Part shown: in pieces, positions 11,955-24,076 of the stretch
How the letters are laid out: the number at the start of each line of letters is the position of its first letter
How positions within the stretch are numbered: position 1 is the first letter of the stretch
From: Cycas panzhihuaensis
Lineage: Eukaryota > Cycadophyta
Assembly: GCA_023213395.1 (NCBI GenBank)
Contig: CM041465.1
Coordinates: 211,613,741-211,677,740 of the forward strand
DNA length: 64,000 nucleotides
Direction: 5' to 3'
The notes under the pieces: model-generated
The model's database searches: none
Seen by the model: only the letters and a program-made list of their open reading frames with translations
Told to the model about the DNA's origin: nothing
Translations under genes and position numbers: made by a program

Positions 11955-13358
11955 GGTGATAAATCAAAATTACCAACTTTCAGTGAAGAAATGGAAGAAG
12001 ATCTAACATGCCATTCTAATATGTGTGAAGTACTCTAGATCACAAATAGAGAGTTAGAAAAAGCCCATTAACTAAAGGAATTTCAAGTAACAGTATATGA
12101 TATGGTAAATAATTAGTATAAATAATTCAAGGAGGAGTAATTAAATGATTAGTAGACATTAAGGAAATTATTTAAAAAGGAATTTTGACTATTTTGTAAT
12201 GATAGTATGGTGCTAGATAAGATAGATAATTTAAAATAAGAACCCAAGAAAATCATATAAAGTTATAATACTAAGTTGAAGATACTACTAAGGAAAATAA
12301 AATGTGAGGTAACAAATGAGTTACAAAAATTATGATTTTTAGAAGGTCTACTCCTAAAATATTAAAGAAGACTTTATGTTGTTCCACCTTCATCTTATCA
12401 ATAGGAGGTATATTAGGTAACAATCCTAGAAATAGAAGATAATATAGATGCATGGCATTAGATAAAATTCTTAGAATGGGAGAAACCAAGGGAACCAACC
12501 TCATTCATTGGTGGATTAGATAAGGACTTGGTTTAAATAATAAGAAATTTGATACTATAGATAATAGTATCCATAAAATCACAATGCTACATATGTTATA
12601 TCAATCAATCAAAAGGTGATATAGAGGTTGAATACCTAGATTACTAGGTACCAATAAGAGAGTATCGCTAGATATAAGAGATGAGTAACTATGATACTAA
12701 TGAATGTGGCTTCAATATTCATGCATGAGGAAGATAGGATTATGATGTATTCATAACCAAGGAAGAACCCAATCAATGAGAATTTGAGGAGGGAATTAAC
12801 TAATGGGAAGATTAGTACAAAGGGATCCCTTAGGAGGCCTATCATATAATGATTTAAATGTAATTTATATGGTTATTTCACTAGAGATTTCACTAATACA
12901 TTAAAAAATTCCATAATCCTATCCCAATGGTGTGGTCTATAGGATCATGATGATGATCATTATCCATAGAAAGATATACCTATAAGTTTTATAGGAGTTG
13001 AATTCCTAAAGGAATCAAATCATAAAGTCCACCTTAGCTCTATGCAATACACATGATGAAAATGAAAGCACAAAAGTATCCAAACCCAAAAGAAGAGAAG
13101 AAATATATTTTGAAAGCATGAGATGTAATCAATATGCTCAATCCTAATCATAAGTACTTTTTCAAGAAACCTTGTTATCACTAACTAAACCTTAAGGAAG
13201 GCAATCATCATAAGAATCCCATAAGCTTCATATACCAAATACCTTAGTAAAAATAAATACACTTATGGAGTAACTATTGAAAATAGAAGTCACAATAAAG
13301 TGGGTATGTTTATCAGCCTACGATCTAATAATTACCTAAAAAATGGTTGATTAAGAAC
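11955..13358 (+). pseudogene. Gypsy element B, gag fragment left of element C
   Basis: One plus-strand frame near 11965-12110 reads LPTFSEEMEEDL followed by a CEVL.ITN.ELEKAH block, which resembles the start of a gypsy capsid domain. Near 12280-12440 a second block ends in LYVVPPSSYQ, recalling the LR.A..LVPPSSYQEAYNLA region of gag. A possible zinc-knuckle remnant (MRCNQYAQS) is near 13115. Many stops interrupt it. It is cut at 13358 by insertion of element C, and its protease resumes at 27946. No LTR was identified. Confidence 0.45.
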
Positions 13359-16342
13359 TTTTTCCCAGCTATCGGGAATAGGTATGGACAAATTGACTCA
13401 GGTAAGCATAGGTATGCTTCTCTCTCCTATATTGGCTACTTAATAGATCGTAGATTGAGGCATTGGTTAGATTGCATGATTGATTGGCTCATATTTACGA
13501 TTGATTATGCATTTCTACTTGAGCATCTCACATGTCCCTAACTTATGACGATCCGTGGGACTGGCCTCTCCGTGAGGCAGGCATCCCCATGGCACTCTAC
13601 AACCCTTTGTGTCACCTCCACATAGCCTCAAACTACAACCAACCCATGTGATCCGTTCACATCTTTGTCACAAGTATTTTATGCCATTTCATAGTATTTC
13701 TAGGAATCCCACCTCTTGATGTCCTACTCGATCTAGCCAACATACTTACTTGGACTGTCCCCAACCACCTCGATAGGGGGGCCAGCCCCTCCTAGACCTA
13801 GAACATTTTCATTTAGGCTCCCAGAACCCTTGCCATTACTTTTATGGAACTTTGGTCTCACATTGCTATAAACTTAGTGGTACTACGAAGTTTACCGCGG
13901 TGCGACTGTTTCACACTATTTTTTTAATCCACCGTGGTAATTCTCACCATTTTTGTGGAACTGCCATGTGAATTAGTCACCAAATCAGCCCCAACCTAAC
14001 CCTAATCACTTGATTAGGGTTAGGGTAGGTATAAATCCCAAAAACTACTTCATTTTATATCTCTAACAACTCTCTTCAACAACTTCCTCCTCTCTTCTCC
14101 ATAGGAACTCTCTATAGAATGCCAGTCATACCTGAGTATCTACTGCTCTAGCCTGATATTCACTTGTTACAACACTCTTCTATGGTAGCAAGCTCCTCCA
14201 TCAGTGCCTCCAATCATTGGCCCACACCGAGGTGTGGCCTCCATGCTCCTTTCTTAGCCTTCAGCAAGCGTACTTCTCCTGCAACTCAAGGAAAGCACAT
14301 GGCTCCTCCAACCGCCACTTTTCTGCCTATAGGGGACACACTCCTTACTGACCTAGCAGGTACCCCACACCTTTTTGCTACTTTCTACTTTGAGTTTTCT
14401 TTACAAACATAAGACCTTATCCATACAAATCAATTTCTTTATGTTGTGCTACATGAAAGAGCCACTGTTTCTATTTTTTGTCTCTTATATCTCAGTTATC
14501 TCTCAACCTCCCCTAGTTTTCTCCAAGAAGGTTGCAGGAGAGGGTCCATAAGGTGTGAGTAGAAGGATACGAGGCAGGATCTATACCCACTAAGCCTGCT
14601 CCTCAAGGCAACCCCCTGCTCCTCCTTCCTCTCCTTCATTTGTGCCTTCCTTGGGCCATCTGAGAGCCTTTGAGATTGAGTATGCCCTAAGTTTCAGCGT
14701 ATGCAGCACTTGTTGCACTGATCTCAGGCCTTTACATCCTCCTTTCGGGCCTCTCCTTTAGCCCTTAATAGTGCCCAGTGCTCTTCTTTGGCTTTGATGT
14801 AGCTTGCGTTGCGATTTGGTACATATAGCATTCCTGCAACGTGGGTGACTTCTGTAATTCTTACCACGTTTATTTCCCTTTTTATATCTTGCTTATAGGT
14901 TGTTATGATATGGCGTTCCTTACATCTTGGGGTAGTGTAGAGGTGCGTTGGTAGGAGGGTTAGCCATTCTGAGGCTAAGCTCCTTTTTGCTTGACATGTG
15001 ATAATGTTTTCTTTTGGGCTTGGAAGAGTTGTTCTTTGTGGTGGATTAACTAACATAACGTATTGTATTTTAGTGCTTGTTTTCATATTGTTGTACATAT
15101 ATCTATCTTGCTCCTTGGCAGCCCCTCTTAGGAGGGTGAAGATCTTTGTGGCTGCAGGTTATATGGCAATATTTATGAGGAGAAGGAAACACCTCAATTT
15201 GAGTAAACCCTTACCCTCTTCCTTTTCTTTATCGCTCTTCCACTTTCTTGCATAATCATTTGCTCTCTTTTCTTTCCCATTTGGTTTCTTTCTTTGTACG
15301 GGGAAGGTAAGGAAGGCCCAAGGGGAAGGTAAGGGAGCCCCCACTTCATCTCCACCTCACCAACGGCTATATATCGAGCAAGGACAGGAAGACATAAGTG
15401 TTGCATGAGCACAAGTTCTCTTCCGGTTGCGCAACATTCCAGGTATGCATCATACCCTTTTACCTAGCTCTTCCCTCTCTTATTGCCATTAAGTATGTAT
15501 GCTTACATGACAAACAACATAAAAGAAAAAGATAATAATTTGTTTGCTCACGTTCATCTTGCAACCGTACATTGCATAAGTGCTTTCTTAGGAAAGGTGC
15601 ATCTTAGGGATTACATTCCCCCCTTTCCTCTTCTCACCGAATCATAAATATCCCTTAGTGGCACATCATCACCTTAACATGAATGCTTGTATGTGTATGA
15701 AATGTTTCCTTTCCTTAAGCTTTCATTGCTAAAAAGAGAAAGAGAGAAAAGGAGAGTAGTTTGTGTCTTTTTCTTTCTTTGAAAGCACACATGAAATCAC
15801 TTTTTTCTACTACTACCTCTACACTTCACATCCTCAACTGACACACACGCAACCTTCTTCGCCCTTGCCAAGGTTTGTGCCCTTTTTTTCTTGCATCATG
15901 GAAAAGGTTCCCCTTTTGCCGCCTCCCTTCTCTTCCTTTAGGCTTGCCCTAGCTTTGTTGACCTAGGGTGTCCTACTTGCACCCATTGCACATTCTTTTG
16001 CCATCCATCCGTGCTTGTTGCACTTGTGTCATGTTCCTTGTTCATAAGGAACGTCCTCCTTTATAGGTCTCCCTTCTTCCTTCCAGCCATCCAAGGGTGG
16101 GGGGACCTCACCTCCTGGGGCTATCCAAGATACCTCACTTGTATCTTGCCCACTGAACCAAAGAGATAAGCTACTTTGAGGAAGTCGTGTGCTATGTGTG
16201 GGTCTCGAACCTGCGTTCCAATGCATGGACACCATGTGTGGTGTTTTCTTCCTCTTATAGGATCATACTTATATTTTGGATTTTGTCGTCGACTATCCTA
16301 ACCCCTACTGAGTGTAGTTACCATCCCGTAGATGTGATTCCA
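13359..16342 (+). repeat. 5-prime LTR of element C (2,984 bp)
   Basis: It aligns over its full length with 24947-27940. The first bases are TTTTTCCCAG, against TGTTTCCCAG in the other copy, so the TG start has mutated here. The end is TGATTCCA. Most differences between the copies are transitions. Short open frames inside it (for example 14164-14412, 15763-15966) are not conserved as proteins between the two LTRs and are not genes. Confidence 0.9.
13995..14036 (+). promoter_or_regulatory. LTR promoter: perfect telobox-like inverted repeat plus TATA box (left LTR)
   Basis: The arms CCTAACCCTAATC (13995-14007) and GATTAGGGTTAGG (14012-14024) are perfect reverse complements around a 4-base loop. 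TATAAAT follows at 14030-14036. The AACCCTAA core is the plant telobox, a known promoter and silencing element. Transcription would be expected to start about 30 bp downstream, which would leave roughly 2.3 kb of R and U5. Function is inferred. Confidence 0.6.
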
Positions 16343-16600
16343 CTAGTGACCATACTAGGGACCCACTAGTAAGGGATTAGTCTTCTTCCCTTTCTTATTT
16401 GTGCTACTACCTCTTAGTAGTCCTTTTCCTTTGGTTTCATTGGGCAGCCCCCAATGCCTACACTACTTTCGTTCCTCTTGCTCTTCTAACGCGTTGGTAA
16501 GTCTTGTATACGACATTTCTCACGTTGCCTATGAGGTCTTCCCCCATTGTTAGAAGATCCCACATACCATCTACTTTCATCATCAGATTCTGATTAGACA

Positions 16601-18180
16601 ATGGAAGGATATCCTTTAGATTGGGCATACCATGCTTTCGCTTCCAGAGCCCATGACTTTCCTACCTCTTTCCCAGGGTCCACCCAAGAGGGTGACAACC
16701 TTATCTATTATCTAGGTGATCAACAACACCCATATGATGTCCATCCCTCCACTCATAGAGCGAAAGTCCCATCTTCTCTTGAGTTCTACCACCTAGGTGG
16801 GGATTCTTACGAGGAGCATCCTGGGGGGTCTACTTTGTTAGAGGTTTCATCCACTTCTTGTGATCAAGTGGATACCCCTCCCACTGATGTGGTTGAAGCT
16901 CTCAATGCGTGCTTCCACACCGCTCGCCTTCAACCACATCCTAAATGGTTTAAAGATGCCTTGCGTGGTGGCGCGCCTTCTTCATCCACATCTACCCCAC
17001 CTACAACAAGCAACCCATTTGTCCCATCGCATCTATCCCGTCTGATTCTCTACTTCCCTTTGTGGTTCCAACCCCTTTAGAACCACTCGAGGTATGTCTT
17101 TCTCCCAACTTGGGGTTAGCATGCCTCTCCCTAGCCAAACAAATATGCCACCTCTAAATGTGGCACATACATTTCCTATTAGACCTAGGGGACCTATTTA
17201 TGCCCCTACTTCTAGTCATGTGGGGCCCGTCTTTACATGCCTTCAAACTCAGTTTAGCGGGTCTTCCCTTTACGTACCTCCAAGATATACATCTTAGCCA
17301 TGGGGGCATGGTAAAGGGAACCACCTTCCTGTTTATGGGGTGGACACTTTACACCCACATGGGGACGTACCACCTACAGGCGGCCCATATGGGTAAAATC
17401 TGGTCCCTCACCCCTTGTTTCCACCATCTTGCATAGCACCTTACGTCGCACCTTCGTAAGGAGGCCTAGCTCCTTTTCAAGGTGCCTTCCCTCAAGTCCC
17501 TTTACAACAAGGGGCATTTTCTCAAGGAGGGATGGGTCCTCTACCCCCACCTGCTCCTTGCTCATTACCTTCCTCATCTTTTGCTGATCCTATGATCCAA
17601 GCAAAGGCATGTCCCTTTATGGATTATAGATTGAAACCCTTATCCATTGAGCCACTAAGGACCAACTTACCACCTCATCCCCTCGAAGTTCCCAAATTTG
17701 ATGGGACTTCATCGCAGGATCCAGCAAAGCATGTTCATAATTTCTCTATGGCAAGTATAGACTACTAGGCCTATGATAATATCCTAATGAAATTGTTTCC
17801 ACGATTCCTTCAAGGCGATACCCTCAAGTGGTTTTATCACCTACCTGCACATTCCATTCATTCGTTTCAACAGCTCGTCGATGAGTTTGTCAACTATTTT
17901 GATGTGGCTCGTCCATTTAAGAGTGGAATGAAATCCCTCATGTCACTTAAACAAGGCCGCAATAAGATGAATCGTGACTTTGTGTAGTGATTCCATGAAG
18001 GCTACTTTGCCTGAGGAGTTGAAGAGAGACCTTTTCATCAATGCCCTTCATCGAGAAGTTCATGTGGAAGTCCTTAAGATCGGGGCAACTACATGTGACT
18101 CTACTATAGCGAAGTGCTTGGCACTCAAGGCTATTGAGATCCAGGCTAGACTCAAGAAGCCTCTAAAGTCCTCACAATGA
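16601..18180 (+). pseudogene. Tat-like gag, element C
   Basis: Gag would form the particle that packages element RNA. An ATG at 16601 opens a 159-codon frame after a 258-bp leader. The capsid domain follows in other frames. A PLSIEPLRTNLPPHPLEVPKF block near 17640 leads to FDGTSSQDPAKHVHNF. Near 17790-17890 comes the hallmark FL.GDTLKWF with a LPAHSIHSFQQLVDEFV helix, matching the Tat/Athila capsid pattern of a Trp-Phe pair and an S-I-x-S/T-F-x-x-L motif. A third block, ELKRDLFINALHREVH, lies near 18020. At least two frameshifts and several stops break it, so it is dead as a protein. The leader shows no primer site I can match to a tRNA. Confidence 0.75.
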
Positions 18181-19155
18181 TGTGAGGTACCTCCACCAAC
18201 TAAAGAAACTAAAACTCAACAACCTACTAGGTCTTCCTCCCACTCAACCGAGAAGATCTTAGACCCCCTTACCTCGGCCATATGTTCATTTGAGCGTACG
18301 ATGAAAGAACTCAAGCTTCAAGCTCCTTCTTCAGCCACATCTAGCAAACTTGTTCACCAGGACTTGCAAGCTACTCCTTCTAGGGGCAGTAGCACCCAGT
18401 CCTCTCAAGTGATGAAATCTAATCCTCCCCTTGAGAAGAAGTGGTACTCTATCCATAGAGAATGCTTCCAAGATGATTCGCGTTACTGGGTTCAACATCC
18501 TAGGGATGCCCCTCAACGTGACTCCTCTCCCAAATGAGCCTCAAGGCCTAATCTAGACCAACCGATCCATAGAGATTCCTTTCCCAAACATGGGGAGCAT
18601 GATCGTAACCCTCAATAGAAGAATAACTAGAATTGAGGAAGGTCTCATAATCCTTGTTCTTCTCAAGCCAAAGGGAAGGGTGATAGGAATTCATCCTCTT
18701 CCTCAGGTTCTCCTAGTCGAAACACCCCATCACCTTTGTGATCCTGGAATAAGGGAAAGAAGGTTATTCAATTGCTTGAGACCACCTCATTATATGCCTT
18801 AACTCGGTCTCAAGCCGCTAAAGAGGCCACTCGTGCCTCCTCATCCATATCCCATCCTAACCCTCTTCTGGAAACTTCTCTTCTGGAAACCCCTACGCTT
18901 CGCAAGACTGTCCCTGTGTGTCCTGGCTATTATGATTTTCAAAGGGCACTTCCCCAACCTACTACGAAGGGGAAGGCCTTTTCTATCATTGATGAGCTCT
19001 ACACCATCGTTGCGGGGATGTCCTTGATGGATGTCTTGAGAAGCTATCCTGAGCAACGTGCTCTTCTTCTTGAAGCTCTTGGCCAACAAGATGTTTCCAC
19101 CCATGTAGTAGGCACGACCTCCCATGGACCACCTGTCATCTCATTTGATCCTTAA
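18181..19155 (+). pseudogene. Gag C-terminus and gag-protease linker, element C
   Basis: This continues the gag reading in shifted frames. The sequence WYSIHRECFQDDSRYW near 18440 looks like the WCxxHxxxxHxTxxC zinc motif of Tat-type gag with the first Cys changed to Tyr and other ligands lost. After low-complexity Ser/Pro stretches, 18772-19155 encodes 127 continuous residues ending at a stop. They include LYALTRSQAAKEATRASS, a linker of a kind often seen upstream of protease in these elements. Confidence 0.55.
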
Positions 19156-19860
19156 GATCTCCCATCTCCTAGTGAATAGGAGAAGCTTTTGCATTACCCA
19201 TTTGTCATTACCGTAGACACTCCTAATTTTATCATAAAGATGGCCATTCTAGATAATGGCTCCTTAGTTAATGCTATGCCTGCACGTATGCTTAAAGAGC
19301 TAGGCATAGCAGCTCTTGAGTCTATTCCTTGGAAATGCCAAGGTTATGATAGGACTGAGAAGTCCCCCTTAGGGACAGTCTCTCTTTCCCTCATATTAGG
19401 AGGGAAGACCATTTTTGTTGAAGTTGTTGTACTCGATATCGATGTGGAGTACAACCTCTTATTGGGTCGACCGTGGCTTGACCAAATGAGAGCAATCTGC
19501 TCCCCACATTAGGGGTAACTTAAATTTATCCATGAAGGATGAGTTAAGGTTATCGCTCATGAGCTTATGCCATCTCACACTTCTCATCTAGCCTACCAGG
19601 CTATCTTCGATGATGAAGATAATGATCCTGAGGAGGCTATCCCTTCTGTGGGGCCTCTGTTTTAAGAGACTGGCCTTCATTAGTTAGAACCTATGCCTTG
19701 TCATGAGCCAAACCTAGTTAGGTTTACTCCTATTGGTGTAGGTAGTTGCAGTTACTTAGTCATCATGGGTTATTCTCAGTCAGATAGAAAACGTTATGAG
19801 CCCTCTTCTCGGCGTATCACCCTAGTTTCATGAGCACCTAGGGGGATATCTTGATTAGAT
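19156..19860 (+). pseudogene. Retropepsin-like protease, element C
   Basis: The protease would cut Gag-Pol. The best-preserved part, 19189-19512 (107 codons), has the active-site block ILDNGSLVNAMP (usual form IDSGSSLNVMP, catalytic Asp kept), LG-rich strands, a QGYD turn, and the C-terminal YNLLLGRPWL motif that is diagnostic of Tat/Athila-type protease. Past a stop the frame continues to about 19830 and includes an MGY motif near 19770 that recalls the G-patch-like segment before RT in related elements. The expected reverse transcriptase does not follow, so the pol gene is cut here. Confidence 0.75.
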
Positions 19861-20949
19861 ATTCTTGATCTTCTTCATTCTACATTGGCTCCCAAGCTGC
19901 TGGTTCTGAACCAGCCACTTCTTTCACCTTCTTGCCCTCCCCGAGCAACTTCACACATGCATCTACGTCGACAAGCCACTTGTAGAGGTGTTTCTTCTTC
20001 ATGCTCTAGATCCTCATACAGGACTAGAGCCACTCCTATTTAGACAAACCTTGCCACATGATCCATCACGTGTCAGGTCTGTCACACTCATCTAGTTCTG
20101 ACCAAAACCATTTTGCTTATGGGCCTAGCCACACAAGGCCTACCCTTCATCACCTATCTCCAATTTTACATGTGACTACCCCTACCCCTGCATGGGCTAA
20201 GCACACCTCTCTCCCTCTTTATACTCTGAAATGATCCTAAACTACCATCCTAAGCATGTCTCCATTCCTCCTAGTCCCAGGTGTGATGGTGGCTTGGGGT
20301 GGCCTTCTTTTTCCTTTTGGGTTCCTCCTGCAAAACCCCTTGTCCTCCTACTGCTGGGGACCTCATCCTCCTATTTGGGTACATTCCCCAATTAGGACGA
20401 CATGCTGGAGTGTTATCACTCCCTTATTATTAGCACTTCCTTTGCATATTCTACTATGCTCCTATGTGGACATGTGTGCTTCCCTATCTCATGTCCTCAC
20501 ATACATCTATTGCTACTGCTCATGGTGATCATGTGTGCCTCTGATAGGAATATGGCCCTACATGAAAGGAAGTGTGTATAACTCAAACAAATATCATAGC
20601 ACAGAATCATACAACAATTAATCAAAAACATCATAACATATCCCTCCTCGTGCATCTGTGTACCCTCATACATATACATACATACACATACAAGCAAAAG
20701 CAAATATACACCATCCATCATGTATCATATACACATCATCATATGTCAAATGAGGTATGAATGGCCCCATCTATTTACATAAATAATCATCATGTGTCAT
20801 ATCATACAAATGGTATGGTACATCATCCGTGGGAAGCTAGAATCCTTGCAGGGAGGAGTATAATCATGTGGCAACATATGGTGACTCCCTGGAGGTCTAT
20901 GCTTTTCCCTCGTCAAATCAAAACTACTATATCCTACTACTACTACCCC
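19861..20949. other. Element C interior where RT and integrase would be expected
   Basis: No RT, RNase H or integrase motif was found on either strand. Around 20590-20800 the composition changes to CA/TA-rich sequence with ATACATACATACAC repeats. Open frames here (20256-20528, 20572-20760) look like chance. The segment marks the junction between the truncated pol and the antisense cargo gene. Confidence 0.5.
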
Positions 20950-22880
20950 TCTCCTAGGGTAGAAGTCTCTTGGCCTATGTGATCCCTCTCCTAAGGACCA
21001 CATGCCTCCCAAACTCCTCCTTAGTCTTTGAGAGTTCCCTGCCTCACTCCCCTAATCACGTGGCCTCCTCGGGGTCATCATCGTTGTGTGGGTATGCGTC
21101 CTAGTCCGTGATGACCTCGATGCCACCTGGTCTACCAGCTAATTGTATCATGCCTAGATACGATCCCTCTCAATCTCCACACTCTGGAGTCTCTCCTCCA
21201 TGCTCCAGAACCTCTCCTCCATCCCTCGAAGATGCTCCTCCAGTACTGTCATCCTAATCTGACTCTCTACATCTCTACATGCACCTCCCTATGCCTCCAA
21301 CACTTGTACTCGACCTCGTAGAGCATCTCTCTTTACCCTGGTCTCCTCTAACTTGCCTTGTAGCCATCTTGCATGCACCTCATACTCTTGGGACTCGGTT
21401 ATCCATATATCCCTTGCCCTAACCAATGGGGAAAATACCGTTGTATGGGCTCCTGCTGATCTGGGCTCCTATCCTATCTCAATGGGAGGCTGCCCCTCTA
21501 CGTAGGCCCGAGAGAACATTTCTCAAACTATGACCTCTACTAATCTTTGGATCTCACCTACACCTATAAAGTCCAATATGTCATGTGTCAGTACATGGAA
21601 CTATATGAAACTAAAGTCAACCAAAACCAAAACTAAGCATCTGGCTATCAAAAGGATGATAGGAAAAGGTAGCATCTCACCTGCAGGGCCGCTGACTCCT
21701 GGACTCTGATGACAACCTCCTCCTTAAGTGCTCCACCAGCTGTTAGTACCTCCTCCTCCTCTAGTACCACCTCGGTGACTGCCTCAGCTACTGGGACATC
21801 TCTCCTCTCCTCTGCTAGTGTAACTGTCATCCCTAACCTGCTCACAATCCTCAGCCTCCTGGCTCATGTCAATGGGCCTCCCACCTACTCTGCAGCTCCA
21901 AATGGGCCAGACTCTACTCCCGTGGCTCTAGATGGTCCTGCCTCTCTTCCTATAGCTCTAGATGGGCCAGCCCCGTTGCCACCATCACCTCCATTACCAT
22001 CGTTACCAGGAGCCACTCTAGCTCCTCTTGTCTCGTCATCATTATCCCACCTCACCTATCTATATGGATCGATTATGTGGTCTGCCATGGTGAGGAGGTC
22101 TAGTGACGTAGCCTCCACTGAGTGCCTGATATGTGCCTAGTCCTCGATCCCCCTAAAATGAGTCTGCCACCTATGGACCATGGGAGTCCACTCTAACATG
22201 GGGTGTGGTCCTCCTATGGGTGCCACCACTCTGAAGTGGTAAAAAAACCAACACTATAATAGTGTTCTATATGATAAACCACCTCTCCACGCCACCCTAA
22301 TAGCGTTTAGCTGGGTGACTAGGTTCACTGCTATCAAGGTAGCCCATTCGAGCCTCTCTGTGGCCTCGCATCTCCGTACAACATCCATCCACCTACCAGG
22401 AATGTCCCTATAGTTTTGTTTCTAGGATATTTGGAAAGAATGCACAACATGATCAGGTTCATCTCTCGAGGAACTCCAGACATAACCATATGCTATAGAG
22501 GTATCCCTCGCCTCTCCCACCTGTCATGTCTGGTGAAAAAAGTAGCCGCCTCCCTGTGTGCTACCTCATTGTTAGGTAGCACCCCTAGTGATGCTGGTCG
22601 GCAAGTTGCTAGTACTCCTAGAATCCTTCGTATGTCTCCAGGTGTCACCATGACATCCCCTACTTAGGGGAGGTGGAACACATGCCTCTGCCTGTCCCAA
22701 TGTGATATTATATTGACAAAAGTCATTGATCTGACATGTATTATGGCATTTGTATGACCTTTAACAGACCACACTATGTTAAAACCTGCCTATCCCCTTG
22801 GGACATCATCTCTATGAAGCTCAACATGGCAATCCTTATGTTTTCATAGTTCTCCGTTGTGATAATCGCCTGCAAATACC
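20950..22880 (-). pseudogene. Antisense plant-mobile-domain-like gene carried by element C
   Basis: Read on the minus strand, 22760-22640 gives SHWDRQRHVFHLP, a stop, then GDVMVTPGDIRRILGVL. This is the layout of the plant mobile domain (W-x3-T/H-x-FH(L/F)P-x-GE-M-T-(I/V)-TL-x-DV-x3-LG). Further on, LIMLCILSKYPRNK precedes RLEWATLIAVNLVTQL and HPMLEWTPMVHRWQTHF, again in family order, then an Asn/Gly-rich tail (NDGNGGDGGNGAG). The gene reads through a likely intron (21680-21564: CTGCAG/GTGAG donor, TTTATAG acceptor). It then enters a heptad-rich stretch with WLQGKLEETRVKRDALRGRV. A possible acceptor TATTTGCAG lies near 22870. Stops and at least one frameshift make it a pseudogene. Plant-mobile-domain genes are known inside some gypsy elements. 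The family assignment is by eye. Confidence 0.5.
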
Positions 22881-24060
22881 AAAAAAAATTGTTAGAACCT
22901 ACCTAAAGCCTCCCTATTGGCCCTTAGGACTACCTCGTCCCCCTCTTGGACTGGGATTTGGCTCTCCTTTGGGCCACATTTTATTTTTCTACCAGTCTGG
23001 CTCCACACCACGCTAAACTTCATGGTACCGTAAAGTTTAGCTAGGGTCCCAAGGCAATTGGGGCCCCGCGACAAAGACCACGGCACTGTAATCTTTGCCA
23101 CGGTGCGAACATCACCACCCTAAAAGGGGGGGATTTCCTACCCAAAAAACCAAAATTGTTCCTTGAGCGAGCCATACTCAGGCTCACTAGGACTAGGACT
23201 ACCTAATGCCTTGGCCGTGCCTCTCTTTGGGTTTAGTTTGGACTCCAGGAGATTACTTTTCTGCCCTTAAGGGGCCTAAAACTACTCCAAAAATCGTTAG
23301 AAAGCAATAAAGTTTAATTCACAAAACAGGTTTGGGTTTGGATGATCCACTCATTAGATCAGGTCTCTCAACCACCATCTCATTGCTCTGGTCCTACTAG
23401 CTATCTCTGCGCCTCGATCCAATGGTTGGATCTCCTCCTGCATCTCTCTGAAGTATGATAGTGCTTCGCTATGTAAGGGAAGGGCTTTGAAATCGTTCAT
23501 GAGCCTATGAAAATAAATTCCATTTTCATCAAGTTTCTTTATATAGGCAGGGGCCTTGAAGGGCTCTTCCTCTATTTCCTTTGCTATGACAGCCCTCAGG
23601 GCCATCCTTCATCTCTAATCATCATTTCCTTCTGGCCTGGGCTCCCATTTCACCCCTACGGCCTCCATTTTGCTCATCTTCACATGCGTATTTATGGTGC
23701 CTATTTGTTCACCTTCATGAGGCCCCTTCTATCTCGTTTGGCGTTCCACCTCCGTACATACCTAAGTTTATACTTGTTTGGCTTATTTCACCATCCTCAA
23801 TCCGTTTTTGCCATCCTTTCACACTCCTGGGGTCCCCAAAGGGAGCGTCCCCTCCATTCGGGATTGTGTCTTGCTTTCTTAAGCAACCTTTGGCACCCCA
23901 GGGTGGTCTTTTCATCGCTCGTTCTCACCCAGTGATCAAATAGTCTACTCCCATCCTTGGGTAGCCTCGTTATTGGGTCCTCCTTCCCTTCATGGCCTTT
24001 ATCACTAGCTATTTGAGCCTCTCATAGTTACTCTCTACTTATCGTATCCCCTCGACACCA
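22881..24060. other. Upstream region of the antisense cargo gene
   Basis: On the minus strand there is an 83-codon frame at 23605-23354 (charged, with EIEEEPFKAPAYIKKLDENG) and a 69-codon frame at 23101-22892. They lie upstream of the mobile-domain gene in its own direction and might be 5-prime exons or its promoter, but I recognise neither. The plus-strand frame at 23507-23935 looks like a shadow. A short block near 23010-23110 (ACGGTACCATGAAGTTTAG on the minus strand) resembles the TGGTACTACGAAGTTTACC region of the LTRs near 13880. Confidence 0.35.
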
Positions 24061-24076
24061 CTGACTTTGTCATATT

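Noticed and set aside
12271-12845. Two hydrophobic minus-strand frames that look like membrane proteins
   Set aside because: They lie opposite the gag relic of element B. Antisense of charged AT-rich gag often reads as hydrophobic sequence.
14164-16235. Open frames of 60-140 codons inside the left LTR of element C (for example 14164-14412, 14724-15098, 15763-15966)
   Set aside because: The right LTR carries stops or shifts at the matching places, and the protein sequences are not conserved. They are chance frames in GC-richer DNA.
16343-16375. Sequence after the left LTR of element C tested as a primer-binding site
   Set aside because: CTAGTGACCATACTAGGGA matches no tRNA 3-prime end that I can name with confidence, so no primer site is annotated for C.
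18841-19125. 94-codon minus-strand frame over the gag-protease linker
   Set aside because: The plus strand carries the recognisable gag-protease reading. The minus frame has no family features.
21709-22140. 143-codon plus-strand frame, Ser/Thr/Pro-rich
   Set aside because: It is the complement of the Gly/Asn-rich tail and acidic stretch of the antisense mobile-domain-like gene, which has family-like motifs on the minus strand.
23507-23935. 142-codon plus-strand frame in element C
   Set aside because: It is rich in Phe, His and Leu, looks like the complement of another strand, and shows no domain. Treated as a shadow.
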